This document shows positions 47,169-55,913 of a DNA stretch of 64,000 nucleotides, piece after piece. Location of the stretch: positions 1-64,000 of the forward strand of contig NZ_MDDS01000004.1 in NCBI RefSeq assembly GCF_001721295.1. Direction: 5' to 3'. A model generated the notes under the pieces. The model was given only the letters and a program-made list of their open reading frames with translations, did no database searches and was not told where the DNA came from. Positions within the stretch are counted from its first letter, which is position 1. Each line of letters opens with the position of its first letter. The translations under genes were made by a program, and so were the position numbers. This DNA is from Sphingomonas turrisvirgatae. GTDB lineage: Bacteria > Pseudomonadota > Alphaproteobacteria > Sphingomonadales > Sphingomonadaceae.

Positions 47169-50100
47169 TCACTCCGCCGCCAGCAACGTCTCCGCTCCGC
47201 CAAGATCGACGCTCACCAACCGGCTGACCCCGCGTTCCACCATGGTCACGCCGAACAGCCGGTGCATGCGGCTCATCGTCGCGGCGTTGTGCGTCACGAT
47301 CAGGTAGCGCGTCGCCGTCTCTTGCGTCATCGCGTCGAGCAGGTCGCAGAAGCGTTCGATATTCGCGTCGTCCAGCGGCGCGTCCACTTCGTCCAGCACG
47401 CAGATCGGCGCGGGGTTGGTCAGGAACAGCGCAAAGATCAGCGCCACTGCCGTCAGCGCCTGCTCCCCGCCCGACAACAGGGTCAGCGACTGCAGCTTCT
47501 TGCCTGGCGGCTGCGCCATGATCTCCAGGCCGGCCTCCAGCGGATCGTCGCTGTCGACCAGTTCGAGATGCGCCTGGCCCCCGTTGAAGAGCGTCGTGAA
47601 CAGTCGCCGAAAATGGCGGTCCACCGCCTCGAACGCAGCGAGCAGCCGCTGCCGCCCCTCGCGATTGAGCGTGCCGATGCTGCCGCGCAGCCGATGCACC
47701 GCCTGGGAAAGCTCGTCGCGTTCCCTGGCGCTCTCCGCCGCGCTGGCGGTCAATTCGGTCAGCTCGGTCTCGGCGACGAGGTTCACCGGCCCGATCCGTT
47801 CGCGCTCGGCGATCAGCCGGTCGTGCGTGGCGGATTCGTCCTGCGGATTACCCACCGTATCGGCGTCGAACCCGGCGCGTTCGGGCAGCAGCGGCGGCGG
47901 GCATTCGAACCGCTCGCCCGACAGCCGCCCCATCTCGACCCGGCGCATTTCCTGATTCTCTAGCCGCGCGACCGCGCCCGCGCGAGTCTCGCGTGCCGCG
48001 CCCAGCGCGTCGCCTGCCGCCCGCACATCACCCTCGGTGCCGCGCAGTGCCGCCTCGGCCTGCTGTTCGGCCAGCTGCGCCGCCGAACTCTCGCCGCGCA
48101 GCCGCTCGTTCGCCGCTTCGGCCTGCGCCACTGCCGCGTCCAGCTCGGCCGGCTTGGCCGCCAGCGCCTCGCGCGCCTCGACCAGCTCGACGGCGCGCTT
48201 GTCCATGTCCGCGATGCGCCGCGCCGCCTCGCCCGCGCGCGAGGTCCAGCTGCGGCTTTCCGCCTGCGCCGCTGCCAGCCGTTCGCGCGCGGCGGCGATC
48301 TCCCGCTCCAGCCCGCCGCGCTCCGTCCGCGCCGCCGCAACGACGGTGCGGCGTTGTTCCGCCTCGCTCGACAGCGCCGCCACGCGCGCACGAGTTGCGC
48401 TTCCGTCGGGCAGGCTGGCCCTCGCAGCCTCCGTCCGCGCCAGCTCGCTCGCCGCTTCATCCTGCTCCGCCGCCGCCCGCGCGCGCCGCGCCTCGATATC
48501 GGCGCGCTGTGCGTCCAGCCGTTCGATCGCCGCCGCCGCTCGATCTTCGGCCCGCGCCGCCTCGCGCCCGGCAGCCTCGGCATGGTCGAGCACGCGCTTG
48601 CAATCGGCCGCCTGCTGCCGCGCCTCGGCAATGTCGCCGTCGATCCGCGCCAGTTCGGTGTCCGCTGAGTCCACCGCTCGCATCGCCGCCGGCCGGGCCT
48701 TTTCGATCGCACCCAACCGGTTGATCTGCTCCAGCCGCGCCGCCGCTGCCGCGCCGCCTGACCTGGCGACATAGCCATCCCATCGCCGCAGCACCCCGGC
48801 CAGCGTCACCAGCCGCTGCCCCACGGCAAGCGGCTGCCCCTCGTCCGCGGACACCACCAGTACCTGCGCCAGCCGCCGAGCGAGGGCAGGGGGCGCGTCG
48901 ACCTGCAACGCCAGCGGCGTCGTGCCGTGCGGTACGTCCGGATCGCCCGGCTGCCCGTCCGCGCCGGCCCAGAATCGCTCGGCACGCTCGTCCAGCCCCG
49001 CCTCGAGATCGTCGCCCAGCGCCGCCGCCAGCGCGCGCTCATAGCCCGGCGCGACCTTCACTCGATCGAGCAGGCGGTCCTTGCCGTTCGGCCGCGTTCC
49101 CTTGGCCAGCGCCGCCGCTTCGCTATCGAGTTGCGCCAGCTCGGCATGTGCCTGCGCTCGCGCCGTCTGCGCCCGCGTCCGCGCCTCGTGCCCCGCGCGT
49201 TCGACCGCATCGGCTCGAGCCAGCCCCATCCGCCCGGTTTCGGCCTGCCGCTCAGCCTGCGCTCTGGCTTCGGCGGCACGTTGGCGTTCGACCTTCAAGG
49301 GCTCTACATCGCCAAGTGCGCGAAGCTCCGCACCCACTCGCGCCGCTTCACGCTCGGCCCGCTCGACTCGCGCACGTGCCGCGCTTAGCGCCGCCTCCGC
49401 CACGCGGATTTCCGCCGCCTCGCTCGCCTGTGCCGACAGCGCCTGCGCCAACGCCACCTCCGCGTCCCGCGCCGCCTGCTCGGCGTCCGCCAGCGCCGCC
49501 GCCAGCCCGGGCAGCTCGCGCTCGGCCGCCTCGATCCGCGCCTTCAGCGCCGCCGCTTCCTCGCCCAGCCGCGCCAGCGCCTGCGCCGCGTCATGCGCCA
49601 GCGCGCCCTCGCGCCCCTTGTCCGCCTCCAACCGCGCCGCACTGTCGGTCAGCTCGGCCAGCCGCCGCTCCACCGCGCCGCGCTCACTGCGCAGCGCCGC
49701 CAACCGATGCAGCGCCTCGCTCGCCCGGTCGCGCAACGTCAGCGACTCCGCGCGCAGTCCGGCCAGGGTGCCCGCCGCGGCCTGCTGCGCCGCCAGCGCC
49801 GCCTCCTGCGCCTCGCTGGCCGCACGCACCGCCGCTTCGGCACCCGCCGCCTCCTTCTTTGCCTGGTCCGCTGCCGCCGCCGCGTCGCGCCAGCGCGCAA
49901 AGATCATGCGCCCTTCGGCAGTACGGATACGGTCGGACAGCTCGCGATAGCGCTCGGCCTGCCGCGCCTGGCGCTTCAGCGCCGCGGCGCGCGCCTCCTG
50001 GTCGGAAATCAGCTCGTCCAGCCGCGTCAGGTTCGCTTCGGTCGCGCGCAGCTTCTGCTCGGCGTCCTTGCGCCGGACGTGCAGGCCGCTGATCCCGGCA

Positions 50101-50573
50101 GCTTCCTCCAGCATCGCGCGGCGCTCGCCGGGCTTCGCCATGATGATCGCGCCGATCCGCCCCTGGCTGACCAGCGCGGGGGAGTGGGCGCCGGTCGCGC
50201 TGTCGGCGAACAGCAGCGCCACGTCCTTGGCACGCACGTCGCGCCCGTTGATGCGATACGCCGAACCCGCGCCGCGCTCGATCCGGCGGACGACCTCAAG
50301 TTCCTCGTCGCCCGCCTGTTCGGCCAGGATCGACACTTCGGCAAAGTCGCGCTGCGGCCGCGTCGCGGTGCCGGCGAAGATCACGTCTTCCATGCCCGCG
50401 CCGCGCATCGACTTGGCGCTGTTCTCGCCCATCGTCCAGCGCAGCGCTTCGAGCAGGTTGGACTTGCCGCACCCGTTCGGGCCGACGATTCCCGTCAGCC
50501 CGGGTTCGATGCGCAGTTCGGCAGGGTCGACGAAACTCTTGAACCCCGACAGGCGGAGCCGCTTGATCTGCAT
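47169..50573 (-). CDS. smc: Chromosome segregation protein SMC
   Basis: Condensin ATPase of 1134 residues. The N-terminal head has Walker A GPNGCGKSNLLEALRW. Two long Ala/Arg/Glu-rich coiled coils (about residues 165-500 and 640-930) flank a hinge (LDRVKVAPGYERALAAAL onward). The C-terminal head has the signature LSGGEQALTAVALIF and Walker B CVLDEVDAPLDD. With ScpA/ScpB it organises the chromosome; those genes are not here. It is the last gene of the minus-strand group dciA-dsbA-dsbA-smc, 22 bp after the second dsbA-like gene. Confidence 0.96.
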   Translation of the reverse strand: MQIKRLRLSGFKSFVDPAELRIEPGLTGIVGPNGCGKSNLLEALRWTMGENSAKSMRGAGMEDVIFAGTATRPQRDFAEVSILAEQAGDEELEVVRRIERGAGSAYRINGRDVRAKDVALLFADSATGAHSPALVSQGRIGAIIMAKPGERRAMLEEAAGISGLHVRRKDAEQKLRATEANLTRLDELISDQEARAAALKRQARQAERYRELSDRIRTAEGRMIFARWRDAAAAADQAKKEAAGAEAAVRAASEAQEAALAAQQAAAGTLAGLRAESLTLRDRASEALHRLAALRSERGAVERRLAELTDSAARLEADKGREGALAHDAAQALARLGEEAAALKARIEAAERELPGLAAALADAEQAARDAEVALAQALSAQASEAAEIRVAEAALSAARARVERAEREAARVGAELRALGDVEPLKVERQRAAEARAQAERQAETGRMGLARADAVERAGHEARTRAQTARAQAHAELAQLDSEAAALAKGTRPNGKDRLLDRVKVAPGYERALAAALGDDLEAGLDERAERFWAGADGQPGDPDVPHGTTPLALQVDAPPALARRLAQVLVVSADEGQPLAVGQRLVTLAGVLRRWDGYVARSGGAAAAARLEQINRLGAIEKARPAAMRAVDSADTELARIDGDIAEARQQAADCKRVLDHAEAAGREAARAEDRAAAAIERLDAQRADIEARRARAAAEQDEAASELARTEAARASLPDGSATRARVAALSSEAEQRRTVVAAARTERGGLEREIAAARERLAAAQAESRSWTSRAGEAARRIADMDKRAVELVEAREALAAKPAELDAAVAQAEAANERLRGESSAAQLAEQQAEAALRGTEGDVRAAGDALGAARETRAGAVARLENQEMRRVEMGRLSGERFECPPPLLPERAGFDADTVGNPQDESATHDRLIAERERIGPVNLVAETELTELTASAAESARERDELSQAVHRLRGSIGTLNREGRQRLLAAFEAVDRHFRRLFTTLFNGGQAHLELVDSDDPLEAGLEIMAQPPGKKLQSLTLLSGGEQALTAVALIFALFLTNPAPICVLDEVDAPLDDANIERFCDLLDAMTQETATRYLIVTHNAATMSRMHRLFGVTMVERGVSRLVSVDLGGAETLLAAE

Positions 50574-50595
50574 CTCAGCGGCCCCGCGCCAGCGT

Positions 50596-51333
50596 TCAGG
50601 CTCCGGCTTGCTTGAGCGCCGCCTCGACCTGCGGCCAGGTGCCGGTATTCTCCAGCACCTTGCCGTTCAGGATAAAGGTCGGCGTGCCGGGAATGCTGTA
50701 CTGCTTGGCGGCGTCCTCGTTCGACTTCACCAGCGCCTGCACCTTGGCCTGATCGGTCAGGCATGCGCGCGCCTGTGCCTCGGGCACGCCGCGCTCCTGA
50801 ACGAAGGAGAGATAGCCGAACCGCTCGGCCAGCGCGACGACGCGCTGCTGCGGCGGCATCGCCTCGATCTGCTTGGCAAAGGCTTCGTCCTGCGGCGCGT
50901 TCTTCAGGATTTCCGCCTGCTGCGCATACATCTGGTCCATGATCGCAAAGAACGCGCCGGGACCGGCGCATTGGCCCAGCAGCGCCGCGCCAAGGTCGAT
51001 CGGGTTGAGCAAGAAGTCGCGGAACTCGAAGCTCACCTTGCCGCTCGCGACATAGCCTTTCAGGCCTTCCATCGCCGTCGTGGCAAAGGCCGCGCAATGG
51101 CCACAGGTGCGCGACCCATATTCGATCAGCTTGATCGGCGCGTCCGGGTTGCCCATGCGGAACCCGCCTTCGGCCGTCTGCTCGACCTTGTCGACCCAGG
51201 CCGATCCGGCCGGCGCCGCTGCGCCCGCCACGGGGGCCGCCGGCGAACCGGTGGGCGCAGCGATGTTATCGCTGCCACCGCCGCCGCATGCCGCCAACAG
51301 GGTCGCCGCGGTCAATCCATACACGATACGCAT
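50596..51333 (-). CDS. DsbA-family thiol oxidoreductase, lipoprotein
   Basis: Predicted periplasmic disulfide-handling protein of 245 residues, anchored by a lipobox LLAAC. The thioredoxin-fold active site is YGSRTCGHCAAF (CGHC) and the cis-Pro loop is GTPTFILNG. The helical insertion of DsbA proteins lies between them. It is closest in pattern to the DsbA-like group with a DSBA/BdbD-type domain. The start at 51333 has TTGGAGAG upstream. A second DsbA-like gene precedes it with a 22-bp gap. Confidence 0.88.
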   Translation of the reverse strand: MRIVYGLTAATLLAACGGGGSDNIAAPTGSPAAPVAGAAAPAGSAWVDKVEQTAEGGFRMGNPDAPIKLIEYGSRTCGHCAAFATTAMEGLKGYVASGKVSFEFRDFLLNPIDLGAALLGQCAGPGAFFAIMDQMYAQQAEILKNAPQDEAFAKQIEAMPPQQRVVALAERFGYLSFVQERGVPEAQARACLTDQAKVQALVKSNEDAAKQYSIPGTPTFILNGKVLENTGTWPQVEAALKQAGA

Positions 51334-51355
51334 TCGGTCGCTCTCCAATCGAAAC

Positions 51356-52075
51356 TCAGCGCGCGCCCGCGGCGCGCAATTGCGGTTCAAGGCTGGCCCA
51401 GTCGCTCCCGTTCACGGCGGTGCCGTTGACCGTGAAGCTCGGCGTGCCCTGAATGACCGCCCAGGACGCCTTCGTCATCGTCTCCAGCCGCTTCATACCG
51501 GCCGGCGTCGCAAAACATTGGTCGATCGTTGCCGCCGTCATCCCGCGGCCGCGCATCAGCTGGGTCAGGCCGGACGCATTCGCCACGGCCTTCAACTGCG
51601 CCAGCTGCGATTGCTTCTGCAGCGTCGCGCCGTTCGCCTGCCACCATTGTGCGCCGCGTTGATACCAGGCGGCCTGCTGCGCGAAGATCGCTTCGCTCGC
51701 GCCGGTAAAGCCGCGCGGCCCGCTGCAGCGGGCCAGCATCGCCGCCGCCATGTCGAGCGGATCGCGCACCGCGTGGCGGAACTCGACCCGCACCATGCCG
51801 CGGCGGACCAGGTCGTCGTGCAGCGGCGCTTTCGACTCGGCCACGAAGTGCGCGCAGTGCGGGCAGGTATAGGAAAGATATTCGACCAGCTTCACCTTCG
51901 CTGCCGAGTGACCGATGGCATAGGCGCCGTCGGGCAGCATGACGACGTTGGTCCGCCAATCCCGCACCGGCGCAGGCGCCGGCTTGACTGGCGTCGCCTT
52001 GGGGACCTGCGCCGCAACGGGGGCGGCGATCAGCGCACCGGTATTGGCGGCAAGCAACAGCGCGAAACGGCGCAT
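51356..52075 (-). CDS. DsbA-family thiol oxidoreductase, secreted
   Basis: A 239-residue paralogue of the next gene, with a cleavable signal peptide (MRRFALLLAANTGALIAAPVAAQ) rather than a lipobox. The active site is YLSYTCPHCAHF (CPHC, as in E. coli DsbA) and the cis-Pro loop is GTPSFTVNG. The different CxxC pairs of the two neighbours suggest different redox tasks. The ATG at 52075 overlaps the stop of the DciA-like gene by one base (TGATG). Confidence 0.88.
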   Translation of the reverse strand: MRRFALLLAANTGALIAAPVAAQVPKATPVKPAPAPVRDWRTNVVMLPDGAYAIGHSAAKVKLVEYLSYTCPHCAHFVAESKAPLHDDLVRRGMVRVEFRHAVRDPLDMAAAMLARCSGPRGFTGASEAIFAQQAAWYQRGAQWWQANGATLQKQSQLAQLKAVANASGLTQLMRGRGMTAATIDQCFATPAGMKRLETMTKASWAVIQGTPSFTVNGTAVNGSDWASLEPQLRAAGAR

Positions 52076-52587
52076 CAATCGATCTTTCCAAGTTTGAGGA
52101 CGGGCATGGCGACTCCGGCGGCAAGCCCTTCCAGCACCGCGCGCAATTCGGGGTCGGCGATCGCGCGCAGGCTCTCGCCCATTTCGGGCGGCACCGGCGC
52201 GGGCTCTGGCAGCGGGGCAGGGCGGGGGGCACGCGCCACCTCACCCTGCCGGATCGTCAGGCGAGCGACGGCGGGATAGCCGAAGAAGCGGTTCACCCGC
52301 TCCATGATCTCGGGCGCGATATGCTGCATCATCGGCGCGTGCGCGCCCTGCACCACCAGCGTCAGCACGCCGTTCGCGCGCTGTCCGTGGGGGAAGCGGA
52401 TCGATTCGGGCGCCGACACGCCGGCATAGCGTTCGCCGACGATCTCGCTCCAGCGGCTGATGACCGCACTCTGGACAAAGCCGAACTTGCGGAACGCGAC
52501 TCGGCCGACATCGGGCACCAGTTCGGCCACCGGACGAATCCGGTTGCTGCGCTTGGGTTCATCCTTCGAGGCGGTCGGCTTACGCAT
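52075..52587 (-). CDS. DciA-like DUF721 protein
   Basis: A 170-residue protein whose first 110 residues match DUF721: PVAELVPDVGRVAFRKFGF, then SRWSEIVGERYAGVSAPESI and LTLVVQGAHAPMMQHIAPEI. DciA is the replicative helicase (DnaB) operator in bacteria lacking DnaC, and DUF721 is its core domain. The C-terminal 60 residues are a less conserved tail. The start at 52587 is uncertain; 52605 is an in-frame alternative. It faces mutY across 27 bp. Confidence 0.8.
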   Translation of the reverse strand: MRKPTASKDEPKRSNRIRPVAELVPDVGRVAFRKFGFVQSAVISRWSEIVGERYAGVSAPESIRFPHGQRANGVLTLVVQGAHAPMMQHIAPEIMERVNRFFGYPAVARLTIRQGEVARAPRPAPLPEPAPVPPEMGESLRAIADPELRAVLEGLAAGVAMPVLKLGKID

Positions 52588-52614
52588 CCGCTTCGTCCAT
52601 GCCATAGCCGGGGC

Positions 52615-53664
52615 GTGCCCGACAACGCCTCTCGCGACATCGCCGCCCCTTTGCTCGCATGGTACGACGCCAATGCGCGCGTGTTGCCCTGGCGGGCGCC
52701 GCCGGGAACACCGCCGCCCGACCCTTATCGCGTCTGGCTGTCCGAAGTGATGCTTCAACAGACCCAGGTCGCGACGGTGATCCCGTATTTCGAGAAGTTT
52801 CTGGCGCGCTGGCCCGATTTCGCCAGCCTGGCCGCCGCCGACGATGCCGAACTGATGACTGCCTGGGCCGGGCTCGGCTATTATGCCCGTGCGCGAAACC
52901 TGCTCGCCGCCGCACGTGCCGTCGCGGACGAACATGGCGGCAAGCTGCCGGCGAGCGAGGCGGAGTTGCGTAAGCTGCCCGGCTTCGGTGCCTATACTGC
53001 CGCGGCGGTTTCGGCGATCGCGTTCGGCGAGCGCGCGGTGGTCGTGGACGGTAATGTCGAGCGGGTGATCGCGCGTTTGTTCGCACTGTCCGACCCGCTG
53101 CCCGGCGCGAAGCCGCGTATCCGTGTGCTGACCGACTCGGTCACGCCAGTGACCCGTGCCGGCGATTTCGCGCAGGCGATGATGGATCTCGGCGCGACGA
53201 TCTGCACCCCGCGCTCACCCAAATGCCTGCTCTGCCCCCTTGCCGATCATTGCGACGCGCGTGCGCAGGGCTTGCCCGAGGCCTATCCGGTAAAGGTGGC
53301 GAAGAAGGCGCGCCCGATTCGTCATGGCACGATGTTCTGGGCCGAGCATCATGGCCGCGTGTTGCTCGTCCGCCGCCCGGCCAGCGGCCTGCTCGGCGGC
53401 ATGCGCGCGCTGCCAACCGGGCCATGGACCGACGTGGCCCCCGCGCTCGACGGTGCGCCGTTCGCTGCCGGCTGGACGTTGCACAACGCCACCGTCAGCC
53501 ACGGCTTTACCCATTTCGAACTCGTCAGCGCGCTTGCGAGCGTCACGCTGGACGGGCAAGTTCCGGTGATACAAGGCGAATGGTGGCCGATCGACGATCT
53601 CGACTCGGCAGGGTTGCCGACGGTGTTCGCCAAGGCGGCAGACCAGATACGGAGGATGCGATGA
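52615..53664 (+). CDS. mutY: A/G-specific adenine glycosylase
   Basis: Removes adenine mispaired with 8-oxoguanine. The 349 residues contain the HhH-GPD domain with the catalytic Glu in SEVMLQQTQVATV, the hairpin-helix KLPGFGAYTAAAV and the conserved Asp in VVDGNVERV. The [4Fe-4S] cysteines are CTPRSPKCLLCPLADHC, followed by a C-terminal NUDIX-like domain that recognises 8-oxoG. The start is GTG at 52615, giving the usual N terminus. The stop overlaps the next gene (ATGCGATGA). Confidence 0.94.
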   Translation: MPDNASRDIAAPLLAWYDANARVLPWRAPPGTPPPDPYRVWLSEVMLQQTQVATVIPYFEKFLARWPDFASLAAADDAELMTAWAGLGYYARARNLLAAARAVADEHGGKLPASEAELRKLPGFGAYTAAAVSAIAFGERAVVVDGNVERVIARLFALSDPLPGAKPRIRVLTDSVTPVTRAGDFAQAMMDLGATICTPRSPKCLLCPLADHCDARAQGLPEAYPVKVAKKARPIRHGTMFWAEHHGRVLLVRRPASGLLGGMRALPTGPWTDVAPALDGAPFAAGWTLHNATVSHGFTHFELVSALASVTLDGQVPVIQGEWWPIDDLDSAGLPTVFAKAADQIRRMR

Positions 53665-54971
53665 GGAAGATGTGGCTGGCGGGTGCGGCAGCGGTGGCGA
53701 GCGTCAGCGCGCCGATGGCGGTGGGGCAGGCGGTCGGGCCGGCGACCCAGACGGCACCGGCAGCACGGATGGAATCGCCCGCGCAACTCGCACAGCGCTA
53801 TGTCGCAGAGGGCAAGGCGCCCGGCATTGTGGTCGCCTATGCGAAGGGCGACGTCGCGCCCACCGTGGTCGCAGCAGGCGGGCTTTCGCTCGAACCCGGC
53901 GCGGCTGTGACCGACATCGATTCACTCTGGCGCGTCTATTCGATGACCAAGCCGATCACGGGCATCGCGGCGATGATGCTGGTCGAGGACGGCAAGCTCG
54001 GGCTCGACCAGCCGATCGGCGACTTCTTCTCCGGCTTCAAGACCAGCAAGGTGCTGACCGATCCGGCGAACAGCCTCGCCTCGCGCCCCGCCGCGCGTCC
54101 CATCACGGTGCGTCACCTGCTCACCCATACGGCGGGGCTGGGCTATACGATCGTGACCAAGGGGCCGCTGCTGGCCGAATATAACCGCCTTGGCCTCATC
54201 CCCGCCGCGCTCGCCCCGGCAATGGAGCCTGAGTTGCGCAAGGTTCGCCCGGCCTCGCTCAAGGAGTTCGCTGATCGTGTCGCTACCGCACCGCTGATCG
54301 CCGATCCCGGCACCGTATGGAGCTATTCGATCAGCATGGACGTGCTGGCTGCGGTGGTCGAGGCTGCCGCCGGCATGCCGTTCGAACAGTTCCTGCAGAC
54401 GCGCATGTTCGGGCCGCTCGGCATGACATCGACCTACTGGACCGTGCCTGCGGGCGAGACGAAGCGCTTTGCCACCAACTTCTTCTGGACCGGCGACAAG
54501 CTGACGCCGTTCGACCGTCCGGACGCTTCGGCCTTCACCGCCCCGCCGTCCTTCCCCTATGGCGGTGCCGGTCTTGTCATGTCGGCGCGCGACTATGACC
54601 GGTTCCTCCACATGCTGGTCAATGAAGGGACGCTGGACGGCAAGCGGGTGATGAAGGCCGAGACGGTTCGGCTTGCCATGTCCGACCTGCTGCCTGCCGG
54701 CGTGACCTTCACCATGGCGCCCGGCGGCAGCGGCGGAGATCTCGCACGCGTGCCGATGGGTTATGGCGCGGGCGGATCGGTCTATCTCGCCAGTGTGCCG
54801 GGTGGACCGGGCAAGGGCACCTATGGTTGGGGCGGGGCAGCCGGCACTGCCGCCTGGGTCGACCCGGAGAATAAGGTGCGCGCGACCGTGATGGTCAACT
54901 ACATGCCGTCGGATAAATGGCCGCTGCGTGCCGACGCGGTGAGGGCGATCTACGGTCCGGCGCGCCGATGA
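53661..54971 (+). CDS. Serine hydrolase (class C beta-lactamase/DD-peptidase fold)
   Basis: Predicted exported esterase or peptidase of 436 residues. The signal peptide is MRKMWLAGAAAVASVSAPMAVGQA. The nucleophile motif is YSMTKPIT (SxxK), the second motif is YSIS in WSYSISMDVL (Tyr retained), and the third is GWGGAAGT in place of KTG. This pattern is common in the broad serine-hydrolase/beta-lactamase group, so antibiotic resistance should not be assumed. GGAGG lies five bases before the ATG. It overlaps mutY and nudC, forming a three-gene operon. Confidence 0.88.
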   Translation: MRKMWLAGAAAVASVSAPMAVGQAVGPATQTAPAARMESPAQLAQRYVAEGKAPGIVVAYAKGDVAPTVVAAGGLSLEPGAAVTDIDSLWRVYSMTKPITGIAAMMLVEDGKLGLDQPIGDFFSGFKTSKVLTDPANSLASRPAARPITVRHLLTHTAGLGYTIVTKGPLLAEYNRLGLIPAALAPAMEPELRKVRPASLKEFADRVATAPLIADPGTVWSYSISMDVLAAVVEAAAGMPFEQFLQTRMFGPLGMTSTYWTVPAGETKRFATNFFWTGDKLTPFDRPDASAFTAPPSFPYGGAGLVMSARDYDRFLHMLVNEGTLDGKRVMKAETVRLAMSDLLPAGVTFTMAPGGSGGDLARVPMGYGAGGSVYLASVPGGPGKGTYGWGGAAGTAAWVDPENKVRATVMVNYMPSDKWPLRADAVRAIYGPARR

Positions 54972-55843
54972 GCGTTGCGGTCGGGTTTACCGGCGCCGTG
55001 CTCGACCGCGCCGATCACGAGCGGGACGATCCCCAGGCGCTCACGCGCGCGCTCGGCGACTGTCGCGCACGGCTGCTGAAGCTCGACGGCCTCGACCCGC
55101 AGCTCGATGGCGACGGCCAGCTCGTCTGGACCAGCCTGGCCGATCTGCCCGACGACGCGCAGCCGCTGCTGCTCGGCTACATCGCCGGCAGGTCGCATTT
55201 CGTGCCGCTGCGGCAGCGTGAGGCGCATGCACCGGTGCGCTCGCCCGCCTTGTTCCACATGCTCGGCCTGATGCCGCCCGGCCAGGCTGGCCTCTATGCC
55301 GCCGCGCGCAGCCTTGTCGATTGGCACCAGCGCCATGGCTTCTGCGCCAATTGCGGCAGCGCGACCGCGATTCACCGGGCCGGCTGGGCGCGGCGCTGTG
55401 CCGGCTGCGCCGCGGAGCACTTCCCGCGCACCGATCCCGTGGTCATCATGCTCGCCGAGCATGACGGCCGCGCCCTGGTCGCGCGCCAGGCCAGCTGGCC
55501 GGCGGGCCGCTATTCCGCGCTCGCCGGCTTTGTCGAGGTCGGCGAGTCGATCGAGGAAGCGGTCGCGCGTGAAGTGCTGGAGGAAGCCGGCGTCCGCGTG
55601 GGCAACGTTCGCTATATTGCCAGCCAGCCCTGGCCGTTCCCGTCGTCGCTGATGATCGCCTGCGTCGCGCAGGCCGAGGATGATGCACTGACGCTCGACA
55701 CCAACGAGCTTGAGGACGGCTTCTGGATCACTCGGGAAGAAGCGCGCGCCGCGCTCGCCGGCGACCCGGCCGCCCGCTTCGGGGCGCCGCCGCCTTACGC
55801 CATCGCTCACAGCCTGCTGCGGCACTGGGCGGACGGCGAATAA
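54968..55843 (+). CDS. nudC: NAD(+) diphosphatase / RNA deNADding enzyme NudC
   Basis: Hydrolyses NADH and removes NAD caps from RNA. The 291 residues have an N-terminal domain, a zinc ribbon (CANCGSAT and CAGCAAEHF), the Nudix box GFVEVGESIEEAVAREVLEEAG with its Glu residues, and the SQPWPFPSSLM motif specific to NudC. The ATG overlaps the serine hydrolase stop (ATGA). A very stable hairpin follows. Confidence 0.94.
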   Translation: MSVAVGFTGAVLDRADHERDDPQALTRALGDCRARLLKLDGLDPQLDGDGQLVWTSLADLPDDAQPLLLGYIAGRSHFVPLRQREAHAPVRSPALFHMLGLMPPGQAGLYAAARSLVDWHQRHGFCANCGSATAIHRAGWARRCAGCAAEHFPRTDPVVIMLAEHDGRALVARQASWPAGRYSALAGFVEVGESIEEAVAREVLEEAGVRVGNVRYIASQPWPFPSSLMIACVAQAEDDALTLDTNELEDGFWITREEARAALAGDPAARFGAPPPYAIAHSLLRHWADGE

Positions 55844-55846
55844 AGG

Positions 55847-55880
55847 GCCGGCCGCGGCGCGCAGGCGCGCCACGGCCGGC
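55847..55880. terminator. Very stable hairpin between nudC and the glycoside hydrolase
   Basis: GCCGGCCG (55847-55854) pairs with CGGCCGGC (55873-55880) and inside it GGCGCGC (55856-55862) pairs with GCGCGCC (55865-55871); only a C-A mismatch interrupts 15 pairs. It lies between convergent genes and likely stops both. Confidence 0.8.
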
Positions 55881-55913
55881 AAGGTCAAGCCACCCCTTCG
55901 GGGTCCCGGAAAC

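Noticed and set aside
53661..54971. True class C beta-lactamase conferring resistance
   Set aside because: The third motif is not KTG and the operon context is DNA/nucleotide repair, so only a general serine hydrolase can be claimed.
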